From Populus alba (Eukaryota; Streptophyta; Magnoliopsida; Malpighiales; Salicaceae): DNA of 64,000 nucleotides. The number at the start of each line of letters is the position of its first letter. Position 1 is the stretch's first letter. The stretch covers positions 15,595,991 to 15,659,990 of the forward strand of contig NC_133302.1 of NCBI RefSeq assembly GCF_005239225.2. The letters are read 5' to 3'. Position numbers and translations under genes: made by a program. Below the pieces are notes generated by a model. The model made no database searches and was not told the origin of the DNA. It saw only the letters and a list, made by a program, of their open reading frames with translations. Shown piece after piece: positions 11,831 to 24,073 of the stretch.

Positions 11831-12840
11831 TATGGGGGGTTTTGCAGACTCCAAGCGATGTTCAGCAGACCTGGGCAAACCCAGGCGCGCCGCGAGGTGC
11901 TGGGCGCTTTTAGTATATTGCTAGATAAATAGATGGATTGATTGTGAGCGCTATGCTGCGGGCGATTCTAGGTTGCTGTGTATGGAGTTGCAATATTTTT
12001 TGCTATAACAAAAATAACAACGATGGAAAAGAAGAGATTGCTAGGTAATGATAAAGAGAATTGCAGGCAAGTCTAATATCAAAGGTTTGATAATATAAAT
12101 AAAGTTATAAACAACAGTAAAAGTGCAAATCAAGCTGCCAGATTGTTGGGCACTTAAAAGAACAGTTTTGTTTGCAAATTATATCAAAATGACAGAAGTA
12201 GTAGTTATCTTCTTGTTGTAGAAATCCAAATCCAAGTCATTATTAGAAAAATTGCCAGTTCTCCTGTGATGGAAAAACAATAAAATAAATTATGTCAAAA
12301 AAAAAAGGATGTAAGTTGCAGGCATGCGTAACATACAATAACATGGAAAAATAATTTGTACAATAAAAGAAAAATAATTTGATGCTTTAGATAATGTTTT
12401 TTTTTTTTTGGACATGTTAAATAGCCTCCACAAAAATTTGAAAATTTTGTCTGCATTTGTGAAGTAGATGAAGTTAAATGTGTGGATGAGGCAAGAAAAT
12501 AAAAATTTAGCATGCTTATTTTTTTCACCTTACTGTATGTACAGTTTATATAGCCATTATAAAACTTTCTTTAAAGTCCTATTGATTTCAAGTTTTATGG
12601 CGTCCACCAAGGAAACAATCATATTTGTTGCAATTCTCACTACATTGTTCATGCCTTTAAATTTAAGTAACATTTGCACGTATATAATTGCAATTGTTTC
12701 TTCTTTATTTGACTATATATTGCGTGCACATAATAATTATGTTTTTTTTTTATATCATATTCTTGTTAATATACATATATCTTTTAACTAATTCATTGCT
12801 TTTAAAGAAAATTATTAATATTGATATAAAAATTAGCATG
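11831..12840. other. Non-genic region downstream of the RPA-like gene
   Basis: A GC-rich patch at 11850-11910 (CAGGCGCGCCGCG) stands out from AT-rich DNA and looks repeat-derived. I found no supported exon. Terminal exon(s) of the minus-strand RPA-like gene may lie near 12870-12890, where a good 3' splice signal (CTTCACTTCACAG on the minus strand) is seen, or near 12450; neither can be confirmed. Confidence 0.4.
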
Positions 12841-13063
12841 TAAAGAAAAGAAGAGCACATCTATTATAGGCTGTGAAGTGAAGACAAAGAGTTAATTGTA
12901 AAACAATAACAGACAAATAGAATCAGAAAATAAATAACACGTGGAAGGCACGTTGGACACCTTAGATAATGATTTGTAATGTCAAAAAGAGTAAAAAGTT
13001 GCTGGCATAGCATCACAAATAATAATAAGAAGCAATGAAAGAATGTGAGGTTTAAAATCAAAC

Positions 13064-15346
13064 CTTTGATGATGAGGATGCTATTCGTTGTTTTTTTAGA
13101 GGTAGAAGTAAGTGATCAAATGTATCAGATGTATCTAAGTTTCCCAGGTTTCCTTGAGCTTCAATTGCACTGCCACACTCATCTTCATGACTATTTTAAT
13201 CAAGGAGTTAAAGAGATGCATGAAAAAAAAAAAACCATAGGTTAAGAACCATCTAATTTAGCATGTGTCAAGGACAAAAAAAATTGTAAAGGAAATGTGT
13301 GAGGAAAGGTAAACTTGCCTAATTAGTTGTGCTATAGCTTCAAAATCAAGTGCACGTCGTGCTCCATAGTTCAGGCTTGTTTCCTTGTTTGGTGATATGT
13401 TCTGGGATGGTATCTCCAAGGAATTAGGAGCAATCCTGAATTGTGTCACAGTATTTTGTGAAGTACATGGACCTATAGGAACCTGTTTTTTAGAGCTTAA
13501 TGGAGTAGATGATTTAGCTTCTGTAGGTGGTGTCTCTAGAGGATGGATGTTCTTATTTTTGGTGTCATCAAAGATATTAGTAATGATAATCTCACATCTG
13601 TTGGTGGTAAATCTAAAATCACGAAAACGAAGCTGAAAAATCATGCTTTTGTTTAACTTTGCTGCCATTGCTGGTGGAATAACTAAGGGATCAATAAATT
13701 TTTTATCATAGACATAATGGTGGGCTGATGATCCAAAAAAGTTCTCGGCAGTTTTCCCAAATAGAAGAAAATTTGCGACATCTTCTCCATCAGTAACAAT
13801 GCATTCTAAGCGAAACCTGTGATATAAAATTGATGACATGTTCATTAATAAGGAGTTTATGATAATGTATCCGAGGAACACGAAGGTCTTTGCTTTTTTT
13901 TTTTTTTTATTTAACAACTTAATATTGTCTTAGTTGAGAAATTAAATGAGTTACCATGGAACTGGAAGAGAGGTGATAGCATCATGATCCATGCATGTGT
14001 AATTGTTTTCACCCCCACTAAGTTTTTTGTTGCATTTTGGACAGCTTGGATACCACCAGCCATTGGGAAAATCAAAATCAACAATCAAAGCTTGACAGGT
14101 GAATCTCAGATGCTATAACATAAAGGAAATATATGTTACATGGGTGTGGTTAAATGAAATTGAAAAACTAATTATATGAAGAAGTTGAAGCACGTTATCA
14201 AAGTTAATAATAGAGGGGTGAAAAAAATAACCTTGTGCTCATAAGGATTCATGCAAAGAATCTCACGTATTGTTCTTCGATTTTCTTTGATTTGTTTCTC
14301 TATCGATAAAACAGCATTCGGGGATGAGGGGATTTGTTGGATTTCAATAGGTACTTGTGCAAAGCTGAATGCACAATTGATTCAAAAAGATAATGAAAAA
14401 ATCATTAGTTAGAAAAAATTTGAGAATGGTAAAGCATAAAAGAGATGGTTGATGTAGGGATAACTTACAATTGTGTATATGTTGAGCATTCTGGTATGTC
14501 TGGATTGAAGTACAAAAGAGAGGCAGTTGTACCTTTAAGATTTGGTTTTCCTTGTGAATAAAAAAGTTTTTTTTAATAAAATGAAAGGGGAATTAGTTAG
14601 ATTAGAATGACAATAAAAATCTGAAAGATTTTTTTTAAGAAAAAAATTAAATGGAAGTTTAAATTACCTTTAAATTCTGTGACACGAAATCCAGCAAACA
14701 CAATGATGATTGGAGATGGCATGTTGCGAAGAGCAAGTTCATCAAAGTCTCGGGCACTATCACCCCAAAGAGTTATGCGAAGCTCCTCACCACTTGGAAA
14801 GAAAATATAAAACAAATTTGATCAATAAGTTTGACAAAAGTGAAGTAATTGCATTTTATTTTTGAACTTACCGTGTGTTCTCAAGCATGAATTCTCTTTT
14901 ATTTTCGAGCATTTGTCCACGAACCATAATTTGTTCGAGTGGCTGTAATGCTTTTAGTCTTCCAACGACATCTTAAAAAATAGGAATAAATATTTTTAAG
15001 TGATCTTGTCAAATTGAATTAAATAATAGAAATGTTTTATAATAGACTAAATGAATGAAGTAGATGGCAAACCTGTAAGAATTCTGGATTCTTTTGACTT
15101 AGTGATAATATGTGCATAGTCAATAAAATTGAAGTAGTATCTAGGAACATATGGTTGAATACGTTCAATAGCTGTAATTTTTGTGTCAGATTTGAGATCA
15201 ATTACAGCATCATGGGCAGTAACTGTGTTTACTGCTATGTTTTCATAAGTATAAAATCTTTCGATTTCATAGTGATTTCCTTCGATAATTGTTGATGCAA
15301 ATGTTTGGAGATCCCTTGCTTTAGCTAAACCTTGAATAGCTCCACC
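13064..15346 (-). CDS. RPA70-like single-strand DNA-binding protein (OB folds, zinc finger), 5' and 3' incomplete
   Basis: Eight minus-strand exons can be joined in one frame by splice signals: 15346-15073, 14971-14872, 14792-14668, 14550-14469, 14364-14232, 14112-13955, 13816-13319, 13190-13064, about 499 codons. The first has a DUF223/OB-fold-like part ending near FNFIDYAHIITKS. The middle OB fold has DVVGRLKAL and LRITLWGDSARDF. The Rep_fac-A C-terminal domain has a zinc-ligand pattern CPKCNKK...YTCMDHD. The tail, DTSDTFDHLLLPLKKQR, is Ser/basic-rich. The family binds single-stranded DNA; plants have many RPA1-like paralogues and Helitrons also carry them, but no Rep/helicase is seen here. 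The seventh exon appears to use a GC donor (AG|GCAAGT). The N-terminal exon is missing and probably lies in the N gap; the last exon is uncertain. No internal stop was seen. Confidence 0.8.
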
Positions 15347-15866
15347 CTATATAAAAAGAAGATTAATATTGTAATGAAAAAAAATAATTGTTCACCATGT
15401 CAACAACCAAATGGATTAGAATTTTAAATGCAATATGCAATGAGGTTTAGAATTTTCAATGCAATGTGTAATAAGGTTTTGTAAATTATTTAAATAAGGG
15501 TTTTTTGACTTTGGAAGCAAGGTATTGGCACCACTAGAACATTAAGCCAAAAGACTGGTTTGCTAGTATAAAATATCTGAAACTTGTCTAACTTGTATAA
15601 AATTTTCTATGGATTATAATAAAGCATATGCAATGCAAAGGGTTTTTCTGGTTTTTTAAGCATGTACAGAACAAAGTTCATTGTAAATTATATATGGATG
15701 TGAAATATATGAAAAAGGATTAGGCTTAGCTACAACATTCATTATTTTTTAAAAAAGATGATTATTGCACATAATTTTGATAATATTTCTATACAAAAAG
15801 CATTCATTGTTAAAAATACCTTGTTTTTACATGATCATTGGCTATGATTATATTTTTTTTACAATT

Positions 15867-16366
15867 NNNNNNNNNNNNNNNNNNNNNNNNNNNNNNNNNN
15901 NNNNNNNNNNNNNNNNNNNNNNNNNNNNNNNNNNNNNNNNNNNNNNNNNNNNNNNNNNNNNNNNNNNNNNNNNNNNNNNNNNNNNNNNNNNNNNNNNNNN
16001 NNNNNNNNNNNNNNNNNNNNNNNNNNNNNNNNNNNNNNNNNNNNNNNNNNNNNNNNNNNNNNNNNNNNNNNNNNNNNNNNNNNNNNNNNNNNNNNNNNNN
16101 NNNNNNNNNNNNNNNNNNNNNNNNNNNNNNNNNNNNNNNNNNNNNNNNNNNNNNNNNNNNNNNNNNNNNNNNNNNNNNNNNNNNNNNNNNNNNNNNNNNN
16201 NNNNNNNNNNNNNNNNNNNNNNNNNNNNNNNNNNNNNNNNNNNNNNNNNNNNNNNNNNNNNNNNNNNNNNNNNNNNNNNNNNNNNNNNNNNNNNNNNNNN
16301 NNNNNNNNNNNNNNNNNNNNNNNNNNNNNNNNNNNNNNNNNNNNNNNNNNNNNNNNNNNNNNNNNN
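15867..16366. other. Assembly gap of 500 Ns
   Basis: Exactly 500 unknown bases, a conventional placeholder length, so the true size is unknown. It lies between the 5' end of the minus-strand RPA-like gene and the 5' leader of plus-strand ATG18, and probably contains both promoters and the missing first RPA-like exon. Open frames spanning it are artefacts. Confidence 0.99.
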
Positions 16367-16828
16367 GATTAGAGGAAATACACAATCCATGTTATCATCA
16401 ACCCTCCCTGCCTGTAAGTCATTTTCTTCTCTTTCTCTCTCTCCTTTTTTTTTTTTTTTTTTTCTCTTTACTGTGTTATACTATGTTCAATGTGGGGGAA
16501 GGGGTAGAGGGAGATCATTTCTCGTCATCTTAAATTATGGGTCATGCTGGAATGTTGATTGTGGACTTTAGAGAATGAGATTAAAGTGGATGTTGTAAAG
16601 GAAGTTTTTTTCTTTAGCGGGCTCTCAATTTCTTTTCATAGTGAGCAAATTGAAACTTTTACACAGATTGGTGAATTCAATTATACTGATTTCATTAGAT
16701 TTTTTTGCTTGATGAAGTTGTGCTATCTTTTTTGAATGCTAATGATTGATTTATGGTGAACTGTGGATATTGAAATGTGTAAAGTATAAGATTGACATGT
16801 TTAACATGCTTGTCATCTGATGTGGCAG
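16367..16828 (+). promoter_or_regulatory. Probable 5' UTR exon and leader intron of ATG18
   Basis: A donor-like CCTG|GTAAGTC near 16411 and an acceptor GATGTGGCAG ending at 16828 bracket a ~420-bp intron containing a C/T-rich stretch and a T18-type run. The start codon used for ATG18 follows at 16911. The transcription start is not visible because of the gap. Confidence 0.5.
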
Positions 16829-16910
16829 AGCCTTACGTTTGCTATTCCAACGTTGTATATCTTGTTTCATATGGATTCCTACGACTTTTGATTGCTTCAA
16901 GCAAGTCTTG

Positions 16911-19900
16911 ATGACCATGAATTCAACTGTTTCAACTTCTCAAGGATTCCTTCCCCAGGCAAGGCATGGTTCGCTTGAATCCTCAAATGTTCTTGCTTCT
17001 AATTCTTTAGGTCAGCCCGAGCTGGAATCCAATGGTAGCAATGAAGTGGAATTGATTTCTGCATCCTGGAACCAGGATTATGGCTGCTTTGCTGCTGGCA
17101 CAAGCCATGGCTTTCGCATTTATAATTGTGAGCCTTTTAAGGAAACTTTCAGACGTGATCTCAAAAGTGGGGGATTCAAAATCGTTGAGATGCTGTTCCG
17201 GTGCAACATTCTGGCACTTGTTGGTGCTGATGCTAATTCTCAGTATCCTCCAAAACAAAGTTTTGATCTGGGATGATCATCAGAGCCGGTGCATTGGTGA
17301 ATTTTCATTTAGGTCTGAGGTTCGGTCTGTGAAGTTAAGGCGGGATCGCATTGTTGTTGTTCTTGAGCACAAGTTATATGTTTTATAATTTCATGGATTT
17401 GAAACTTCTTCATCAGATTGAGACTCTGGCAAATCCCAGAGGACTGTGCTGCCTTTCTCATGATTCAAATACATTTGTGTTGGCGTGCCCTGGGCTTCAT
17501 CGGGGCCAGGTCCGAATTGAACACTTTGGGTTGAATGTCATGAAGTTGATTAATGCTCATGATTCTCATATTGCATGCTTGACCTTGACAATGGATGGCT
17601 TGCTTCTTGCGACTGCTAGTACAAGGGGCACTTTGATAAGAATTTTCAATACAATGGATGGCACTCGTTTACAAGAGGTAGCTTGTTTAAAATATAGTTT
17701 ACAAGACGTTATCTTGAAATTTCACTGCAGTGCTTATGTAGTTGTATGTTACTTGATAGGGAAGTTGTATCATATGCTAAAAACTTATTCTGAGGTGCCA
17801 GTTATTTGTTACTTGCTTGTATCACTGATATAATGTTTAATGAAGCTCACTTCATTTGTTCATCATTCCCTTTACTTGGATTAGATTCCTCAGCAGCTAT
17901 GGAAGCTTCTGGATTAGTATCCAATTAAATTTTAAACATTAATTATACTATTTTCAGAACACAGGAATACATTCCCCTCTCTCTCCCCTTAGATGAGCAG
18001 CTAATAAAATTTTAAACAGCATTTTATGTGCTGATAATACCAATTTTCTGCAGGTGAGAAGAGGAGTTGATAGAGCAGAGATTTATGGCATTGCACTCTC
18101 TCGGAATGTCCAGTGGTTGGCTGTATCGAGTGACAAAGGTACTGTTCATATCTTCAGTCTAAGAGTTCGAGTGGCTGGAGAGGACTCATCCTCTCATCCG
18201 AGCCCTGCTCAGGGCCTGGCATTGTTAGAACAGAATTCATCATCTTCCCTTGATGGCCTTATTTCTCCAAGCACTAGTGCGAATCCTGGCTCGTCATTGT
18301 CTTTTATGAGAGGTAAGAAAGCTCTGTTGATAAATGGTTCTAAAGATGAACCTATAAATCCTTTCTTATTTGCTTCCTGTTTTTTCCTAGTTTTCCATTC
18401 TCTGTTCTTTTGGTTTGAAAAGAACGAAAAGGCTTTAAATGACTCTAGTAACAACAATGTAGTTCATGGCTTGGATGAAGACATATGACTCCTATAATGA
18501 AATACATGGAGAAAATTTGATTTTCAAGTAATGAAACCTTGCGATATATTGTTGTAAGTTGCAAAAACATGAAAGAAGTGTCTAAAAATATCATCTCATT
18601 TCTTTTCCTAAGATGTGTGATAGAGAATGCAAGAAATGGGATGAGTAAAAAGATGTAAATCTTACTACCTACCAATTATCAAACCTTGAATCTCCTATGG
18701 TTCTTATGAATCCACAGAAACCAAGGTTCTTGAAAGCAAGAAGGAAAAAGCATTCAACATTGTAATGGTAAAATGACAATAAGCTGATTGTTTGCTTGTC
18801 AATCAGTTCCGGGAGACATGCTCTTTCCCTTGCAATGTTGCTTCTAGTTGCTTCTCTTCATGAGATTTGTGCCTTCAACTCTTCAAGTATAGGATCGCCA
18901 ATTTCAATTTTTCACCAAATTTAACTTCCATGTCTTCTATTTTTTTAAGAACTAGCTTAAGAATGACTTCTTGAAGCAATATAAAAAACTCAATATCCAT
19001 CTCAAATGACCTCTGTATATACATTATCCATGAAAAATTGAAGATAATTCCAGATAGCACTAAGTTGAGATTGGAAGCATGGAATGCCTTATCATTAATC
19101 ACAACTTCTCATAAAACCATAGAGTTTGAACGACTCACGTTATATTTACCCCCTATCATATCGAAGAAATGCAGAAATCTAACCCAAAACTCTACTAGTA
19201 TGCGTCAAATCATCGATGTGATAGCTTGTTTTATTCTTTTTAAGAACCATCATTTTTATTTTTCCCTGCTACGAACATTTTATGGAAAAAGTTTATGGAG
19301 TAATTCTGCAGTGGGCTAACAGAAGTTGCTGAACTAATGGATTTAAAAGTAAAACTAGAACTAATGAAACTGTAATTGGCTCCATGGGAAGTAACTACAC
19401 CTCAACTGCCAAATGTTTTTGCGTTTGGAATTGCATTTGGGTGCATTTTGAAAGTGTTTTTGGTTTGAAAAAAAATTAAATTGATGCTTCTTTTTTTTTT
19501 TTATGCTTTCTGATGATTTTGATGTGTTAATGTAAAAAATAAAAACAAAAATTCTAATTTTTTTTTTTATTTTGATGTATTTTCAAGCGAAAAACACTTT
19601 TGAAAGGCATCTCGCACCACAATACCAAACTCGTGTAATCAACTTGAGTCACAAATCTGAATTTTCCTTCTTTTCTTTCATTTCTTAAGAGGGACTGGGC
19701 TTATCCACTTGGTCTGAACATCTTTTTTCTTCCCCTTTTTTAATCCACTTCCTGTATGTGAGATGGAGTCCTCTGTATGTGAGATGGAGTAGGTGCTTTG
19801 ATTTCCTTTTGGCAGTAATAGTAGGCACTATCTTTGGTTGTTATTTCCTTAATAGCTTATTATAACTCTTGTTATTACTATTTAATAAATGAAATTGGCT

Positions 19901-20791
19901 GGTTCATCAAGAGAGAGATGAGGGTTATATATATCTTATGGGAGACCTTTTCCACACGCATTCTTGTTTCTTTTTCTCGTAAATAAAGTCTCATATTTCT
20001 TGTGCTTGTCCAGGGGTTTTGCCAAAGTATTTTAGTTCTGAGTGGTCATTTGCTCAGTTCCACTTGTCTGAAGACACTCAGTACATTGCAGCTTTTGCAT
20101 CTCAGAATACTGTCATTATTGTTGGCATGAATGGGAGGTAATGCGGTTATTTTCATCCTGTCCTAATGCTGTTATACATGTGCTTCTGTTTTCCTATTTG
20201 GCTGCATAAGAAACTATAAGATTTTGAAAGTAAAGGATTTAAAAATAAATAAATTATGGTTCATTAAAATTAATAACTCTAGCACTTAAAAGAAAAAAAA
20301 AAAAAAAAAATGCTTGCTTGTCGTAATTCATTGTTGAACTTATGCTCTACAAAGATTTATTTTTTGAATCTCCATAACCTAACCAACCACATCTTCCTGA
20401 TCTGTACACTTTTTTCTGAATGAATTGGGAAGATAGAAAAGAAATGTAGATGGACATTGAAACTGCTTTTCATAATTGAATGTACCTACTATGTGGATGG
20501 TTTAGCTAGTGTGCCTTCAATATTGACCATATTAGGTGGTGATCATTGTTGGCAAAGCTTGTTGTAGTAAAAATGTGGATATTGGACAGCGGGCACAACA
20601 ATATAAATAGTGTTTTGCATGTGTACTCTTTCTCTCCGTCTCTCGACGGAATAGTTCTTCACAATTTTCTATATCTAAAAGATTTTTCCATTGCCAGCTT
20701 TTACAGGTGCAGCTTTGATCCGGTTCATGGAGGACATATGTTGCAGCAGGAATATGTCCGCTTTCTACAAACTGAGAGCCGGCCTGGATAG
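16911..20791 (+). CDS. ATG18: Autophagy-related protein 18 (WD40 PROPPIN); two apparent +1 frameshifts in exon 1
   Basis: Coding exons: 16911-17677, 18054-18312, 20014-20137, 20698-20791, all with GT-AG borders and consistent phases. Without two extra bases the product is about 413 residues, close to plant ATG18a. PROPPINs are seven-bladed WD40 propellers that bind PI3P and PI(3,5)P2 on autophagosomal membranes. Seen here: [15 protein letters not shown] (blade 1), [20 protein letters not shown], the phosphoinositide-binding region [13 protein letters not shown] (the L/FRRG equivalent, split by intron 1) and [12 protein letters not shown] near the end. Exon 1 breaks frame twice: at an A4 run (17252-17255) and a T4 run (17381-17384), each with one base too many. 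The exon is otherwise open, so base-calling error is as likely as real inactivation. Start taken at the first ATG giving MTMNSTVS; an in-frame ATG at 16839 is less likely. Intron 2 (1.7 kb) carries a MITE-like insert. Convergent with the F-box gene. Confidence 0.9.
19415..19630. mobile_element. MITE-like AT-rich element in ATG18 intron 2
   Basis: It starts GTTTTTGCGTTTGG and ends CCACAATACCAAAC (reverse complement GTTTGGTATTGTGG), with a centre containing ATTTTGATGTATTTTCAAGC. Similar stretches occur near 22960, 23270, 58928 and 62795, so this is a dispersed family. Ends are approximate and the superfamily is not assigned. Confidence 0.6.
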
Positions 20792-21355
20792 GGCAGGCTG
20801 TTAATTATACCTACAATATTTATTCTCCATACTCTGTAAATATGATTTTAAACATTCATAAATGGTTACACAAAAATATATATATAACTGTATAATATTC
20901 TTGGATTCAGTAATCAAGGCTCGATGACACAATCTCGTGAAGTCGCAAACTTAGTGCTGAATGGTAGCTATTAGACAATTTACTTTGTGCCAAGAACTTG
21001 TACACTGGGCATATTTGATCACTTGTTTTGGCAAGCAATTACATAAAACAAAACCGTGTAGTGTTAGGTTTATAGAATGCAGGTTCCAAAAGATTTATGA
21101 CTGTGTAGTGTAGGTTTATAGAATGCATTTAAAGGAAACTATTCATTCCTGCATTTGAAGTATATGAATCATATTTAAGATCAGCCATGTGACATGCTTC
21201 TACTGTAATTTTTCTTAGAAGAATGAAGAAAAAGCCTTCTCACACATAACTGCAAAGAACCAAACGAAAAGCTTGCCAAAACTCAAGGGGTTGTTATCAA
21301 TTGAAACAAGTACCAAGTAATGTAGAAAAGAAAAAAAGAGAAATATTCCTGTAAA

Positions 21356-22534
21356 TTATCCCTGCGATGTTGTCAGGGAAGTAAGACTTTCGCAATAAAT
21401 GGTAAGATTTTGTGCAGAGCAAGGTAGTGTCTTCCATCTAAATGTTTTCTTTTGCTCATCGTAGTAGAGCAGAAGACGAGAACCAGAGTTGAATATGATT
21501 TCTGTACCCTGGACGCACTGCAGTTCTCCAACAAAATTCGGAGAAATTTTTCTTATGTCGATTGTGCATGCTTTTGACCATATGGAATTCTCGGGATTGG
21601 CTAGTCTCCATATTGCAACATGAGATAATTGTAGAGTCTCCACCATGTACAAATGCCCACGTAGTTCCACCAGTTGCGTTGAATGTCGAGTAGGTGATCT
21701 CCATTGACGAGGAGTGTCAGTCCTGTCAGCAGGATGGGTTATGGTGTGGAACTTCTCGTCACTAAGATTGAACGAGACAATAAAATCATTGTGCCTGTGG
21801 AGTGCTTGATGTTGCCCAAGATCGATCTTCCAGTAAATAGTTTCGTTAGCAAAAGCTGGAAAACTAAACTGCTCCACCAAATATGGGCAACCTTCTTTTA
21901 CTGCCCTCCATTTATGTCCTCTTTTCTCTGGAAGAAGAGTGAAAATCGAGCACTCTAGTTTGCAATTCAAGTTCGTTCTTAATTGCCGAGGAATATTTAA
22001 CCGCACAATCTTGTGTCTTTTTGCCGAGCTCAGATATCCGATCCCGAATCCTGCTATTCCACTTCTATCATATGGCAGTGCAAGAAGACGACGAGTGCTA
22101 GGGCTTAACACATAAATACGTGTTTCTGTGGCTAAGCAAAGCAAACCAAAGCAACCTGGCAATACGAGTTTAACAGGTTCTTGCACCTTAACCTGAATCG
22201 GACTGAACATGTTCCCCTCGGTGTCTGTCGGAATAAAGTTATACACATACCGGCATCCGATGGGTTCAAGCGGCCGAAAATCAAAGTCAGGCCACTGCAA
22301 AAGGAATCGAGGTTTCCTCTGCGATCGTTCGTAGTGCAAGGCTTGGAAGCCAAGGCTCGAGTGAATCATGTAGTGCCATAACTTGCATACAGAGCTGAAC
22401 CTCAAAAGGGTCTTCACAGGCAGTCTTGATAGAATGTCTGCTACGATCATATTGTTTTTTGCGAGTTGAGAAACCATCTCCATTCGATTTTGAGCCCTAA
22501 TCGCCATATTTGAGAAACTAGGACTATATATCAA
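21356..22534 (-). CDS. F-box protein with F-box-associated (FBA) domain
   Basis: Single exon, 392 residues. The F-box occupies roughly residues 28-70 (VADILSRLPVKTLLRFSSVC, then KLWHYMI). It is followed by an FBA-type beta-rich region with the landmarks LVLPGCFGLLCLA and YVLSPSTRRLLALP near residues 125-155. Such proteins are substrate-recognition subunits of SCF (SKP1-cullin-F-box) ubiquitin ligases: the F-box contacts the SKP1-like protein and the FBA part the target, which cannot be deduced here. Start uncertain: ATGs at residues 1, 10 and 18 are all in frame upstream of the F-box. Its 3' end faces ATG18 across about 560 bp. No breaks seen. Confidence 0.9.
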   Translation of the reverse strand: MIYSPSFSNMAIRAQNRMEMVSQLAKNNMIVADILSRLPVKTLLRFSSVCKLWHYMIHSSLGFQALHYERSQRKPRFLLQWPDFDFRPLEPIGCRYVYNFIPTDTEGNMFSPIQVKVQEPVKLVLPGCFGLLCLATETRIYVLSPSTRRLLALPYDRSGIAGFGIGYLSSAKRHKIVRLNIPRQLRTNLNCKLECSIFTLLPEKRGHKWRAVKEGCPYLVEQFSFPAFANETIYWKIDLGQHQALHRHNDFIVSFNLSDEKFHTITHPADRTDTPRQWRSPTRHSTQLVELRGHLYMVETLQLSHVAIWRLANPENSIWSKACTIDIRKISPNFVGELQCVQGTEIIFNSGSRLLLYYDEQKKTFRWKTLPCSAQNLTIYCESLTSLTTSQG

Positions 22535-22580
22535 GCAAACCCTAATAAAACAATCAAGACAATGTGGCTTATGGGAGATT

Positions 22581-22605
22581 GATCTATATATATAGATATA
22601 TATGA
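22581..22605 (-). promoter_or_regulatory. TATA-rich stretch upstream of F-box gene
   Basis: A TATATATA run 50-70 bp upstream of the F-box start codon. The position suits a plant TATA box, but AT-rich runs are common here, so this is only a candidate. Confidence 0.35.
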
Positions 22606-22959
22606 TGAAATAATAAATTGAAAAAGGATGATCTTAGAACTCAAAGGCAATCCAACCACCGCATATATTGTTCTTAATTTAGGAAAAGTTATGTTGTTGT
22701 ATCCTTTTCTATTAGTATCTTCAATTATAATGTTTCGTATTTTGCTGTGTATTCGCACCCTCTACTCTACAAGTATATATACATGAAGGAAATACATCAA
22801 GTTGTTTCGGAAATACTGATTCTATCCAAAGATTTTCCTTGGAAACATTGTATTTATCTGATTAGTTTAGTTGGTGGGATCTATTTATTCAATGCATGAG
22901 ACCGTTTGGTAAGTGAATTAGGAAAGAGTATTTAGCAAGATTTGCATTAGTTATATGTA

Positions 22960-23490
22960 TCAAGTTATTCTATCTAACAAATTAATCTTGACTTTGTTTA
23001 TGTGTTTTAAAAATATATTTAATTTTTTTAATTTTTTTTGTTTTAAATTAAATTTTTGTTGATGATTTTAGATTATTTTGATATTCTGATGTCAAAAATA
23101 ATTTTTTTAAAATAAAAATTTATTATTATAATATATCTTTAAAACAATTATTTTAAAAAGGAACTACTAATAGAATACCAAATGACTTTTAATTATTTTT
23201 ACCAACTAATTTTGAGTATTTAATTAGGTTTACATAGATACATTATACTTGCCTCTTTCATTTATGCTTTCTAAATGTTTAGATTTAAGTTCTGTTTATT
23301 TTTTTATTTGAATAGTGCTTTTGAAAAAATTAATTTTTATTTTTATTATTTTTTGCTTGAAATTAATATATTTTTTAATATTTTCATATTATTTTTATGT
23401 ATTGATGTTAAAAATAATTTTTTAAAAATAAAAAATATTATTTTAATGTATTTTTAAATAAAAAACATTTTAAAAAACAACCACTAGAAT
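22960..23490. mobile_element. Two degraded copies of the AT-rich MITE-like family
   Basis: Segments about 22960-23190 and 23270-23490 share the pattern GTGTTTTAAAAATATATTT, a centre with TTTTGATATTCTGATGTCAA, then AATACCAAATG-like ends. They match the copies at 19415 and 58928 in order of motifs. Ends are approximate. Confidence 0.5.
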
Positions 23491-24073
23491 ATACTTAAAT
23501 GCTTTTTGGGAGGTTTGAGGTTTCCTTTTTTTTTTTTTTTGGTAAGATCTCTAGTTAGTTCTGCTATGCTATGTCAGTTTACAAATTATGCAAATATATA
23601 ATTGTTTTTAGGCAATTTGTACATGAGAGAGAATACGAATAGAAAAAAAATATTAATATATAAAATCATGTGTAATTTTCAAGGATAAAATTATAAATAA
23701 AAAACTTTAATCATTGAAGTGAGAGAGGAAAAAAAAACCCTAAATGTTCATATGAATTGTGTAGTGATTAGTAGACAACGTGCTGTCCACAAATAGTGAC
23801 AAAAGTGGCATCGTATTCTCATGGAATTGACATTTTAGCTTTGCTGTATATTATTGTTTCTAGACATCATAGAATTGATATTTTGAAGTACCAAATACAG
23901 TATATTCATGTTATATAATTTAATTTATTAATTTTTTGACAAAGTCTCATTTCAATTCCTAATACATCAAAATCCAATTATTTACATTTTGCTTCTGAAC
24001 TTTATTTTGTTACAATTTGGTCCCTAATTGTCTAAAGAAAAGAATAAAGGAAGAGAGGCGTAGTTGCGTCATT

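Noticed and set aside
13064..15346. Helitron carrying the RPA-like gene
   Set aside because: No Rep/helicase, TC/CTRR ends or hairpin were found near it; an endogenous RPA1-like gene is simpler.
15765..16571. Long open frames of 180-268 codons
   Set aside because: They run through the 500-N gap and consist mostly of unknown residues.
18875..19319. Open frames on both strands in ATG18 intron 2
   Set aside because: Short, without recognisable domains, inside an intron with good splice sites; no reason to call a nested gene.
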